Below, in pieces: positions 1 to 5,755 of a stretch of 11,676 nt of DNA. The stretch's first letter is position 1, and each line of letters starts with the position of its first letter. The position numbers and the translations under genes are program-made. Source of the DNA: Bacteroidia bacterium (GTDB lineage: Bacteria; Bacteroidota; Bacteroidia; B-17B0; Aurantibacillaceae); the NCBI GenBank assembly GCA_026418315.1, contig JAOABO010000052.1, forward strand, positions 1 through 11,676, in the 5' to 3' direction. The notes below the pieces were generated by a model, which saw only the letters and a program-made list of their open reading frames with translations, had not been told where the DNA came from and made no database searches.

Positions 1-751
1 GTTCGGGAATATTAAAATCGCGTTCTAACAACACCGGAACAGGTTTTTGTAACCATTGCATGGTAAAGTCAAAGAGTTCATAAACAGGGTCTATGATGGG
101 TTCACCATGGGTATCTATAATTAAATCTTCATCTACTTGTAGATGCCCGGCCATGTGGATATAAGCCACTTTTTCTTTGGGTAATTGTGTAATGAAATTT
201 TTTGGGTCAAACTGATGATTAAACGCATTCACATATATATTGTTCACATCTAATAAAAGTTGGCATTGGCTCTCTTTCAAAATGGTATTGATGAAGTCAA
301 TTTCACTCATCTCGGCAGCTAATGGTGAATAATAACTCACTATTTCTATTACCAATGGTTGTTCTAAAAAATCCTGTACTTGTTTTATTTTTTGCACTAC
401 ATGTTTAACTGCATCTTCGGTAAACGGAATAGGTAATAAATCGTATAGGTGAGCGTTATCACACTTTGAAAAACTTAAGTGTTCTGAGTAAATGCGGGCA
501 TTGGTGCATTTCAAAAATTCTTTTATTTGTTTCAAAAAATCAAAATCAATGGGATCGGGACTGCCAATAGAAAGGGATAATCCATGAGTAAAAAGTGGAT
601 ATTGTTCTAACTTTTTATCGAACAGTTTTTTCCAATAGCCACCTACATGTATCCAATTTTCAGGGGCCACTTCTATAAAGTCCGGTTGAATAAGTTCCGG
701 GTGTTCGTGCCACTCTTCTGCAAAGTCCTTTCGGTATCCGATTCCTATCAT
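1..751 (-). CDS. DUF692 / MNIO-family peptide-modifying oxidase (HvfB/BufB-like), 3' end missing
   Basis: The first 250 codons are present and the gene continues past base 1. MNIO (DUF692; MbnB, TglH, ChrH, HvfB) enzymes are TIM-barrel di- or tri-iron oxidases that modify cysteines or nearby residues of ribosomal peptides in the cytoplasm. The family signature is complete as far as it goes: GIGYR at the N-terminus, VAPENW (28-33), HGLSLSIGSPDPID (56-69), YSEHLSF (88-94), LLLDVNNIYVN (165-175), IHMAGH (198-203), DTHGEP (213-218) and LLERDFNIP (241-249). Predicted metal ligands H56, E90, E136, N170/N171, H199, D213, H215 and E243 appear intact, judged from family pattern. The ATG overlaps the TGA of the upstream anti-sigma gene (ATGA), so the two are translationally coupled. 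With the EGKCG-repeat peptide upstream, the likely substrate is that peptide's cysteines. A DUF2063 partner is expected just off the window. Family assignment is secure; the substrate is inferred. Confidence 0.93.
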   Translation of the reverse strand, partial: MIGIGYRKDFAEEWHEHPELIQPDFIEVAPENWIHVGGYWKKLFDKKLEQYPLFTHGLSLSIGSPDPIDFDFLKQIKEFLKCTNARIYSEHLSFSKCDNAHLYDLLPIPFTEDAVKHVVQKIKQVQDFLEQPLVIEIVSYYSPLAAEMSEIDFINTILKESQCQLLLDVNNIYVNAFNHQFDPKNFITQLPKEKVAYIHMAGHLQVDEDLIIDTHGEPIIDPVYELFDFTMQWLQKPVPVLLERDFNIPE

Positions 752-984
752 ATATTCAGTTTTTCTAAAAGCTGTTGTTGATACTTTTCTATTTCGTGTT
801 CATCTGTAATAAACTGAGTAGAGTATTCATAGAGCAGTTGGTTCATTTGGGCATTATCGCGTGTATATTTTTTGCATAGATGACAAATGAGGTAGTGATA
901 TTGCATTAAAAGTTTTTCATGAAATTTTAATTCAACTATTTCTGACTTGTGTAAATACCGTGTATATTTCCTGCAATTGATCAT
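748..984 (-). CDS. small zinc-binding anti-sigma factor (ZAS / zf-HC2 type)
   Basis: A 78-residue soluble protein with no membrane segment. It opens with INC (Cys4) and carries H30-x3-C34-x2-C37, the arrangement of the zinc-binding anti-sigma (ZAS, putative zinc-finger HC2) domain. In that domain, one Cys near the N-terminus and an HxxxCxxC cluster hold zinc while helices clamp the sigma factor. The C-terminal half is a charged helix (EHEIEKYQQQLLEKL, about 62-76). It starts 7 bases after the ECF sigma stop and overlaps the next gene by 4 bases, so it is almost certainly that sigma factor's partner. Soluble ZAS proteins of the RsrA/ChrR kind release sigma when thiols are oxidised or metal is displaced. 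By analogy this one may sense copper or oxidants, which is inference. Small size and low similarity make this a motif-plus-context call. Confidence 0.78.
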   Translation of the reverse strand: MINCRKYTRYLHKSEIVELKFHEKLLMQYHYLICHLCKKYTRDNAQMNQLLYEYSTQFITDEHEIEKYQQQLLEKLNI

Positions 985-991
985 TCAACAA

Positions 992-1561
992 TTAGTTTTT
1001 ATTTTTGAGTTGTGATTGAATGCAAATTTTGAGTTGCAGCTTTCCACGGTGAATGATTTGCCACACATTATCTTCTGTAATTCCACATAGTTTACAAACT
1101 TCATTTGTTTTTTTATTGGCAAAAAACCTGAGTGAAAATACTTTTTGATATTGTTCATTGAGATGTAAAAAACATTTTTTCAGAATCTGAATGAGTTTAT
1201 TTTGTTCATCTCTATGTTCTTTTTCTTCTATTTCATTATACAACCATTCTTTTTTCCACTTTCCATTTTTATGAAACAAAATTTCTTCTTCTGTTTGATG
1301 TTCTATATGTTTTTGTTCATTTGTTTGTTTTCTGTAATATTCCAGTATTTTATTATTCAAAATTCCAAATAACCAAGTTTCTACGGCAGATTGTTCTTTG
1401 AATGTATTCAATTTTTGATACGCTGTCAAAAAAGTGTCTTGTATAAGGTCTTTAGCCGTTTCTTTACACCCCACATGAATACAGGCGTGTAAAAAAAATT
1501 TTTTGTATCTTGTTTGCACAATATTTTTGAATTGCTGTTTAATATCTAAAATTTCATTCAT
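992..1561 (-). CDS. ECF-type RNA polymerase sigma factor, 189 aa
   Basis: Extracytoplasmic-function sigma-70 with only regions 2 and 4. Region 2 spans about residues 8-80, with AKDLIQDTFLTAYQKL (36-51, core binding) and AVETWLFGILNNKILEYYRK (59-78, -10 recognition). Region 4 spans about 125-185, with LNEQYQKVFSLRFFANKKTN (134-153) and a helix-turn-helix ending VWQIIHRGKLQLKIC (166-180). I start it at the ATG at 1561 (MNEILDIKQQ). The reading frame stays open 27 codons further upstream, but that stretch translates through a hairpin repeat and matches no sigma N-terminus. The protein is rich in Cys/His for its class: H25, C27, H29 and C32 lie just before the DLIQDTF core-binding helix, and C156-x2-C159 in region 4. 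It lies between the peptide precursor and its ZAS anti-sigma, so it most likely drives its own operon. The target promoter is not identified. Confidence 0.92.
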   Translation of the reverse strand: MNEILDIKQQFKNIVQTRYKKFFLHACIHVGCKETAKDLIQDTFLTAYQKLNTFKEQSAVETWLFGILNNKILEYYRKQTNEQKHIEHQTEEEILFHKNGKWKKEWLYNEIEEKEHRDEQNKLIQILKKCFLHLNEQYQKVFSLRFFANKKTNEVCKLCGITEDNVWQIIHRGKLQLKICIQSQLKNKN

Positions 1562-1585
1562 ACAGGAATAATTTGAATACTCTTT

Positions 1586-1630
1586 CTCCCTACCAAAATC
1601 CCCTCTTAAGTATAAGAGGGGACGAGGGAG
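1586..1630 (-). repeat. imperfect palindrome with strong hairpin, likely dispersed Bacteroidota repeat acting as attenuator
   Basis: A perfect 9-bp stem, CCCCTCTTA (1600-1608) and TAAGAGGGG (1613-1621), closes a 4-base loop. Outer arms CTCCCT (1586-1591) and AGGGAG (1625-1630) extend it across an unequal internal loop. Read on the minus strand it lies 13 bases after the precursor stop codon (22 to the inner stem) and upstream of the sigma start, and the inner stem is followed by ATTTTGG, a short T-run. It could partially terminate transcription or stabilise the precursor mRNA, so that peptide is made in excess over regulator and enzyme. The sequence resembles intergenic 'CCCCTC...GAGGGG' repeats that I recall from Bacteroidota genomes; copy number cannot be judged from one window. 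Confidence 0.7.
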
Positions 1631-1642
1631 CGGACCCACCAA

Positions 1643-2032
1643 TTACTTGGGTTGTTCTTTTGTTTTTTTCTCGCCACATTTACCTTCACCGCATTTACCT
1701 TCTTTTCCTTTGGCTTTTTTTTCACCACATTTACCTTCACCGCATTTGCCTTCTTTTCCTTTGGCTTTTTTTTCACCGCATTTACCTTCGCCGCATTTGC
1801 CTTCTTTGCCTTTAGATTTTTCTGTTTTGTTTTCTGTTTTGTTTTCGCCACATTTGAGGTCATTCAGCATTTTTGAAATGCCCTTGTTGCTCAACAATTC
1901 AGAGCGGATTTCTGAACCATTGCCCAATACGTTCATTTCAATTTTTGCAGTGCTTGCGTTGATGTTAGTCATGGCTGCCAATGATGCTGCAGCAATAGCG
2001 CTTGTAATAAGCGATTTTTTCTTTTTTTCCAT
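1643..2032 (-). CDS. secreted cysteine-rich RiPP precursor, HvfA/bufferin-like, six EGKCG motifs
   Basis: A 129-residue low-complexity protein. Residues 1-26 form a Sec signal peptide: KKKK, then the hydrophobic stretch LITSAIAAASLAAM, with likely cleavage after Ala26. A more ordinary segment follows (27-63, including LGNGSEIR and KMLNDLKCGE), which may be the part the modifying enzyme binds. The tail is three tandem copies of KGKEGKCGEGKCGEKKA (74-90, 91-107, 108-124, the last ending in T), giving Cys at 80, 85, 97, 102, 114 and 119, plus Cys61. EGKCG repeats mark HvfA and related bufferins, whose cysteines are converted by a DUF692 enzyme into copper-binding oxazolone/thioamide or thiooxazole groups, exported and used to buffer copper. 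The DUF692 gene three places downstream supports this. Only about half the mature chain is repeat, and the rest is Lys/Glu-rich. The exact modification here is inferred. Confidence 0.85.
   Translation of the reverse strand: MEKKKKSLITSAIAAASLAAMTNINASTAKIEMNVLGNGSEIRSELLSNKGISKMLNDLKCGENKTENKTEKSKGKEGKCGEGKCGEKKAKGKEGKCGEGKCGEKKAKGKEGKCGEGKCGEKKTKEQPK
1661..1813 (-). repeat. three tandem 51-bp direct repeats inside the precursor gene
   Basis: Units lie at 1763-1813, 1712-1762 and 1661-1711 and encode the three 17-residue KGKEGKCGEGKCGEKKA blocks. Hand alignment shows about 3 mismatches between the first and second units and about 5 between the second and third. Each unit carries two EGKCG pentads. 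The near identity at DNA level suggests recent duplication and potential copy-number change by slippage or recombination. The runs of T on the plus strand are lysine codons. Confidence 0.9.
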
Positions 2033-2161
2033 AGTGATTGGTTTTTATGTTTAATATATAGTTACAAATATACATTTTTCCTGACAGTGATTTTTAAAAA
2101 ATTTTATTCTGAGAAAATAGATGGGAAACAAGTAATCTATAAAGTCCTAAAAAACAAGTTT
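2033..2161 (-). promoter_or_regulatory. intergenic control region of the precursor/sigma operon, with candidate -7 element at 2065-2072
   Basis: On the minus strand, TATATTTG (2072 to 2065) matches the Bacteroidota housekeeping -7 consensus TAnnTTTG. It would place the transcript start roughly 25 bases before the precursor ATG. No TTG is seen at the expected -33 distance, so the promoter may be weak or may rely on the ECF sigma encoded downstream. Further upstream are two direct copies of AAACAAGT (plus strand 2126-2133 and 2152-2159, 26 bp apart) and a 6-bp inverted repeat, ATAGAT/ATCTAT (2117-2122, 2135-2140). These could be an operator or a weak terminator for the preceding gene. There is no Shine-Dalgarno before the ATG. 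Confidence 0.4.
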
Positions 2162-3601
2162 TTAATGATTATCTTTTTTTTGAATAGTACTTTCCGGATT
2201 ATCCTTTATTTTATTATACAATTCCACTAAAAAATTTTTTGCCTGCTCATACTCGTTTTGAATAATCCCTTCCAAGATAGCTTCTTTTAGTGCGTCTTTT
2301 AGAATACCCACCATTTTACCGGGCTTGAGATGAAACATTTGAATAATTTCTTCTCCTCGGATAATGGGCTGAAAATTTCTAATATGGTCTTTCTCTTCTA
2401 TTTCCTTTAATTTTTTTCTTACCAGTTCAAAGTTCTGCAAATACCTTTTTACTTTTAAGGGATTTTTAGTGGTAATATCAGCTTCACACAGTATCATTAG
2501 GTCTTCAATATCGTCTGATGCTTCAAACAGCACACGTCTTACAGCACTATCGGTTACTTCTGTTTTTGCTAACACAATAGGTCGTAAATGCAGGCGAACC
2601 AATTTTTGAACATATTTCATTTTTTCATTCAAAGGCAATTTAAGTTTAGCAAAAATTTTGGGTACCATTCTTGCCCCCATCTCCTCGTGCCCATGAAAAG
2701 TAAATCCTTTACCTTCTTCAAATTTTTTGGTAACGGGCTTGGCAATATCATGCAAAAGAGCAGCCCATCTTAGCCATAGGTTATCCGATTTTTTTGCTAC
2801 ATTATCCAATACCTGTAAGGTGTGTAAAAAATTATCTTTATGAGATAATCCATTGATTGTTTCAGTGCCTTTTAATTTGCTTAATTCAGGAAAAATAATT
2901 TCCAACAGCCCGCTTTCATCTAATAATTTCAATCCTACAGAGGGTTTTTCTGTCAGAATAATTTTATTTAATTCGTCTGCTATTCTTTCTTTTGAAACTA
3001 TTTTTATTCTTTCTTTTTGTTGTTGAATGGCATGAAATGTTTTTGGTTCTATTGTAAATTGCAATTTGGCAGCAAAACGAATGGCTCTCATCATTCGCAA
3101 AGGGTCGTCATCAAAGGTAACAACAGGGTCTAATGGCGTGCGAATAATTTTATTCTTCAAATCTTCCACACCATTAAAAGGATCTAAAAACTTTCCAAAA
3201 TTCTTTCTATCCAAGCCAATAGCAAGGGCATTAATGGTAAAGTCCCTTCTTTTTTGGTCATCTTCTAATGTACCCATTTCAACTTGTGGTTTTCTTGAAT
3301 CTTTGCGATAGGATTCTTTTCTTGCATTCACCAATTCTATTGTTTTGTTCTGATATGCAATATGGGCTGTTCCAAAATTTTTGAATACAGATAATTTGGC
3401 ATGGTCGCCTAATTTTTTACAAATCAATTCAGCTGCTTCTAATGCCGAATGGGTACATACTATATCTACTTCATCACCAACACGATGATATAATAAATAA
3501 TCTCGCACAAATCCGCCAATTAAAAACGCTTCGGTATTTAATTCATCAAACGATTGTTGGAGCAGTTGAAAAATGGGTTGTTTAAGAAATTCAAAATCCA
3601 T
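2162..3601 (-). CDS. cca: CCA tRNA nucleotidyltransferase with HD domain
   Basis: A class II nucleotidyltransferase that adds or repairs the 3'-CCA end of tRNA in the cytoplasm. Motifs in order: GGFVRD (29-34, nucleotide-binding loop); EVDIVCT (44-50, catalytic carboxylates); RRDFTINALA (118-127); DDDPLRMMRAIRFAAKL (164-180); KERIADELNKI (204-214, the ERxxxE nucleobase-reading motif). An HD phosphohydrolase-like domain follows, with H260, H284-D285 (LLHDIAKP), H303/H305 and H338. The 479-residue length fits long bacterial HD-containing forms. The first catalytic carboxylate is Glu44 where an Asp is usual (ExD rather than DxD). A related poly(A) polymerase role cannot be fully excluded, but the ERxxxE helix favours CCA addition. 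It is transcribed toward the peptide operon, 129 bases away, and diverges from the membrane-protein gene at 3675. Confidence 0.93.
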   Translation of the reverse strand: MDFEFLKQPIFQLLQQSFDELNTEAFLIGGFVRDYLLYHRVGDEVDIVCTHSALEAAELICKKLGDHAKLSVFKNFGTAHIAYQNKTIELVNARKESYRKDSRKPQVEMGTLEDDQKRRDFTINALAIGLDRKNFGKFLDPFNGVEDLKNKIIRTPLDPVVTFDDDPLRMMRAIRFAAKLQFTIEPKTFHAIQQQKERIKIVSKERIADELNKIILTEKPSVGLKLLDESGLLEIIFPELSKLKGTETINGLSHKDNFLHTLQVLDNVAKKSDNLWLRWAALLHDIAKPVTKKFEEGKGFTFHGHEEMGARMVPKIFAKLKLPLNEKMKYVQKLVRLHLRPIVLAKTEVTDSAVRRVLFEASDDIEDLMILCEADITTKNPLKVKRYLQNFELVRKKLKEIEEKDHIRNFQPIIRGEEIIQMFHLKPGKMVGILKDALKEAILEGIIQNEYEQAKNFLVELYNKIKDNPESTIQKKDNH

Positions 3602-3674
3602 GTTATTAAAAAGTGTGCAAATGTAAACATAAAAGAGTAATTTATTCAGTAATTTGGCAAGCAGATTATCATAG
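3602..3674. promoter_or_regulatory. divergent promoter region between cca and the plus-strand operon
   Basis: The 73-base gap must start both transcription units. For the minus strand, TACATTTG (3625 to 3618) fits the Bacteroidota -7 consensus TAnnTTTG and leaves a leader of about 10 bases before the cca start. For the plus strand the best candidate is TAATTTG (3650-3656), one base shorter than consensus and about 18 bases before the ATG. Clear -33 TTG elements are not seen for either. No Shine-Dalgarno precedes either gene. Confidence 0.4.
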
Positions 3675-4604
3675 ATGTATAAAAAATTTATTCATATTTT
3701 AAGTTGGGTCATTGGCATAGGTGCTGTTATTGTTTTAAGCAATCGAATACACCATATTTTTTCTAAAACAGAATTTGACGAATTGTTTCTCGTTTTATTA
3801 AAACAGAAAAATATTGCCTATTTGTCAGCTATAGTAATTTTAATGCCATTCAATTGGGCAATTGAAAGCTGGAAGTGGTACAAATTAAGTAATGTGGTTG
3901 AAAATATTAGTTACAAAACTGCTGTTCAATCACTATTAACAGGGCTCGCATTTGGCCACCTGCTCCCGGGCAGAAGCAGTGAATTTTTTGGAAAAATTTT
4001 GTTTTATTCTGACAAAAACAAAGTAAGTATCAGTATTTTACATTTTATTAATGCCTCTTTTCAATTATACATAACTTTGTTGATTGGATTGTTTTCTTTG
4101 TTTTTTTATGGTAACAATAGCTTATTATATCAAAAGTATTTTCACATCATTTTACTCACATGCATTTCATTAATAGCATTATTAAGTATATTAATCATTT
4201 ATGCCGAAAAAATTCCTGTTCTAAAAAAGTATTTATCTATCTCATCTTACCCATTAACTCACTCACTAAAAGCAGAGTTGTTAGTATGGTCTTTTATTCG
4301 TTACATAGTGTTTATTATTCAATTTTATTTTGTATTCTTAATTTTTAATCCACTACAAAAATTGGATTTGTTATTTGTAACTCAAATTGCGGTATATTTT
4401 CTGCTCACTTCTGTCATTCCCATGGTAAGCCTTATTGAAGTGGCTGTAAGAGCATTGATAGGCATTATTGTTTTTCATCCGGCCGGAATAAATGATGTAC
4501 AAATTTCATTTATTACTACTTTAATCTGGTTAATCAACCTTGTATTACCTAGTGTAATGGGGTTTTGTATATGGTTGTACTTTAAACAAATGAAATGGAA
4601 ATGA
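3675..4604 (+). CDS. UPF0104 / lysylphosphatidylglycerol synthase TM-domain family membrane protein
   Basis: A 309-residue polytopic inner-membrane protein with about eight hydrophobic segments (roughly 5-24, 46-62, 84-97, 121-145, 155-177, 203-226, 232-253, 278-303). Family marks are NWAIESWKWYKL (60-71), the GLAFGHLLPGRSSEFFGKIL stretch (90-109, matching the 'G..PgR.gEf.GR' motif of this family), and SVIPMVSLIEVAVRAL (246-261). The family comprises the flippase-like membrane half of MprF and stand-alone YbhN-like proteins whose substrates are mostly unknown; here there is no aminoacyl-transferase domain. Its last 10 bases overlap the start of a membrane glycosyltransferase, so translation is coupled. 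A role in moving or making a glycolipid or envelope polymer with that enzyme is plausible but inferred. It is the first gene of the plus-strand operon. Confidence 0.8.
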   Translation: MYKKFIHILSWVIGIGAVIVLSNRIHHIFSKTEFDELFLVLLKQKNIAYLSAIVILMPFNWAIESWKWYKLSNVVENISYKTAVQSLLTGLAFGHLLPGRSSEFFGKILFYSDKNKVSISILHFINASFQLYITLLIGLFSLFFYGNNSLLYQKYFHIILLTCISLIALLSILIIYAEKIPVLKKYLSISSYPLTHSLKAELLVWSFIRYIVFIIQFYFVFLIFNPLQKLDLLFVTQIAVYFLLTSVIPMVSLIEVAVRALIGIIVFHPAGINDVQISFITTLIWLINLVLPSVMGFCIWLYFKQMKWK

Positions 4605-5755
4605 TATTTTTTATATTCGTTTTTTTTTATGTGATGTATTGGCTTATATTGAGTTGGTATTTTTATTACACGCCTCAAAAAAATATCTCATCATTAGATT
4701 CAAAGACATTGGAGTTAAAGAAAGAGTCATTACTTTTCAGTATTGTCATCTGTGCAAGAAATGAAGAAGAAAAAATTGAAAGATGTTTACAATCCATTCT
4801 TACACAAAAAGATATTGAAAAATATGCAGAAATTATTTTCATTAATGATGCTTCGGAAGATAATACTTTAAGAATTGCTGAAAACATTTTATCAAAAAGT
4901 AAAGTACCTTACAAAATTCACAGCAATTTTATTCAGTTAGGAAAGAAAAGAAGTATTGAAAAAGCAATAGAAATGAGCCATTCAGATGCTACGTATATCA
5001 TTTTCAGGGATGCCGATACTTATACCGAATCGGATGAATGGTTTGTCTCATTCATCAGTCATTTGAATAAAAATACGGATTTAATAATCGCTCCTGTTAT
5101 TTATTCTTTGCCCCATAAAAACGAGTTAAGAAAGAACATAATGACCAGTAAAACACTAAACTACCTTCAGTATTATGAAGGATTAGCATTGATGCACCTT
5201 ACCTTGAGCAGTTTGCATGCCAGCCATCCCATTTTATGTAATGGGGCTAATTTGCTGGTTAAAAAAAGCACCTTTAAAGACCTCAATCCTTATGCAGATA
5301 ATTATCATATCCGAAGTGGAGATGATATATTTTTATTGAATAAAATCAGAGATACCAAAGGAGGTATTTCTGATGCATTTTGTTCATCGTGCATTGTATA
5401 TACAAATGCTCCAAACAGCATCGCCCAACTATTTCAACAAAAACTCAGATGGTTATCTAAAACAACTCATAACACAAGTTGTTTTAACCTATTTTCTGCT
5501 ATTGTCATAGGTTTAACTAATGTTTCATTATTTTTATCCTTACTTTTATCATTAAAGCTTTTTTGTTTTTTGGCGGGAATTAAAACTCTTACTGATTGGT
5601 GGACTATATTTTCTGTTGAAAAAAAACTAAAAATAAGGCACACTTCTTATGCCTATTTTTTCATTGCAGAATTGTTGTATATTCCTTATGTTTGTGCTTT
5701 AATTTTTAATTTTTTTATTCAATTACAAAAAAATGACCGAGGAACTCGTATCTAA
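4595..5755 (+). CDS. membrane-anchored family 2 glycosyltransferase
   Basis: 386 residues: one N-terminal membrane helix (about 4-24), a cytoplasmic GT-A domain, and about two C-terminal membrane segments (299-327, 352-376). The GT2 signature is clear: FSIVICARNEEEKIERCLQS (48-67), a nucleotide-binding Asp in FINDASEDNT (82-91, D85), the DxD motif RDADT (138-142), an acceptor-side SGDD (241-244), and QxxRW at 282-286 (QKLRW), the mark of processive or membrane-associated GT2 enzymes such as cellulose and hyaluronan synthase relatives. It transfers a sugar from a nucleotide-sugar to a lipid or polysaccharide acceptor; donor and acceptor cannot be told from sequence. It overlaps the upstream UPF0104 gene by 10 bases and the downstream permease gene by 23, which is tight coupling. 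Confidence 0.9.
   Translation: MEMIFFIFVFFYVMYWLILSWYFYYTPQKNISSLDSKTLELKKESLLFSIVICARNEEEKIERCLQSILTQKDIEKYAEIIFINDASEDNTLRIAENILSKSKVPYKIHSNFIQLGKKRSIEKAIEMSHSDATYIIFRDADTYTESDEWFVSFISHLNKNTDLIIAPVIYSLPHKNELRKNIMTSKTLNYLQYYEGLALMHLTLSSLHASHPILCNGANLLVKKSTFKDLNPYADNYHIRSGDDIFLLNKIRDTKGGISDAFCSSCIVYTNAPNSIAQLFQQKLRWLSKTTHNTSCFNLFSAIVIGLTNVSLFLSLLLSLKLFCFLAGIKTLTDWWTIFSVEKKLKIRHTSYAYFFIAELLYIPYVCALIFNFFIQLQKNDRGTRI

Noticed and set aside
1562..1642. Sigma factor extended upstream to an ATG at 1642
   Set aside because: The extra 27 codons translate through the hairpin repeat and match no sigma N-terminus; the ATG at 1561 begins a normal region 2.
1661..1813. Tandem repeats considered as a CRISPR array
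   Set aside because: The units are contiguous, with no unique spacers, and are in frame with a protein-coding gene.
1606..1863. Second minus-strand frame over the precursor gene (Lys/Ala/Val-rich, 85 codons)
   Set aside because: It has no signal peptide or known motif and lies within the better supported precursor frame; it is open only because the repeat lacks stops.
1573..2054. Plus-strand open frames across the precursor gene, rich in Phe, His, Leu and Pro
   Set aside because: They are antisense readings of the lysine/glycine/cysteine-rich 51-bp repeats; composition and repeat phase are explained by the minus-strand gene, which has a signal peptide and a matching operon.
2033..2161. Riboswitch or small RNA between cca and the precursor gene
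   Set aside because: Only an AT-rich 6-bp inverted repeat and two 8-bp direct repeats are visible; no conserved aptamer could be recognised by eye.
4475..4887. Minus-strand open frames inside the UPF0104 and glycosyltransferase genes
   Set aside because: They lie antisense to well-supported genes and show no motif or start context.
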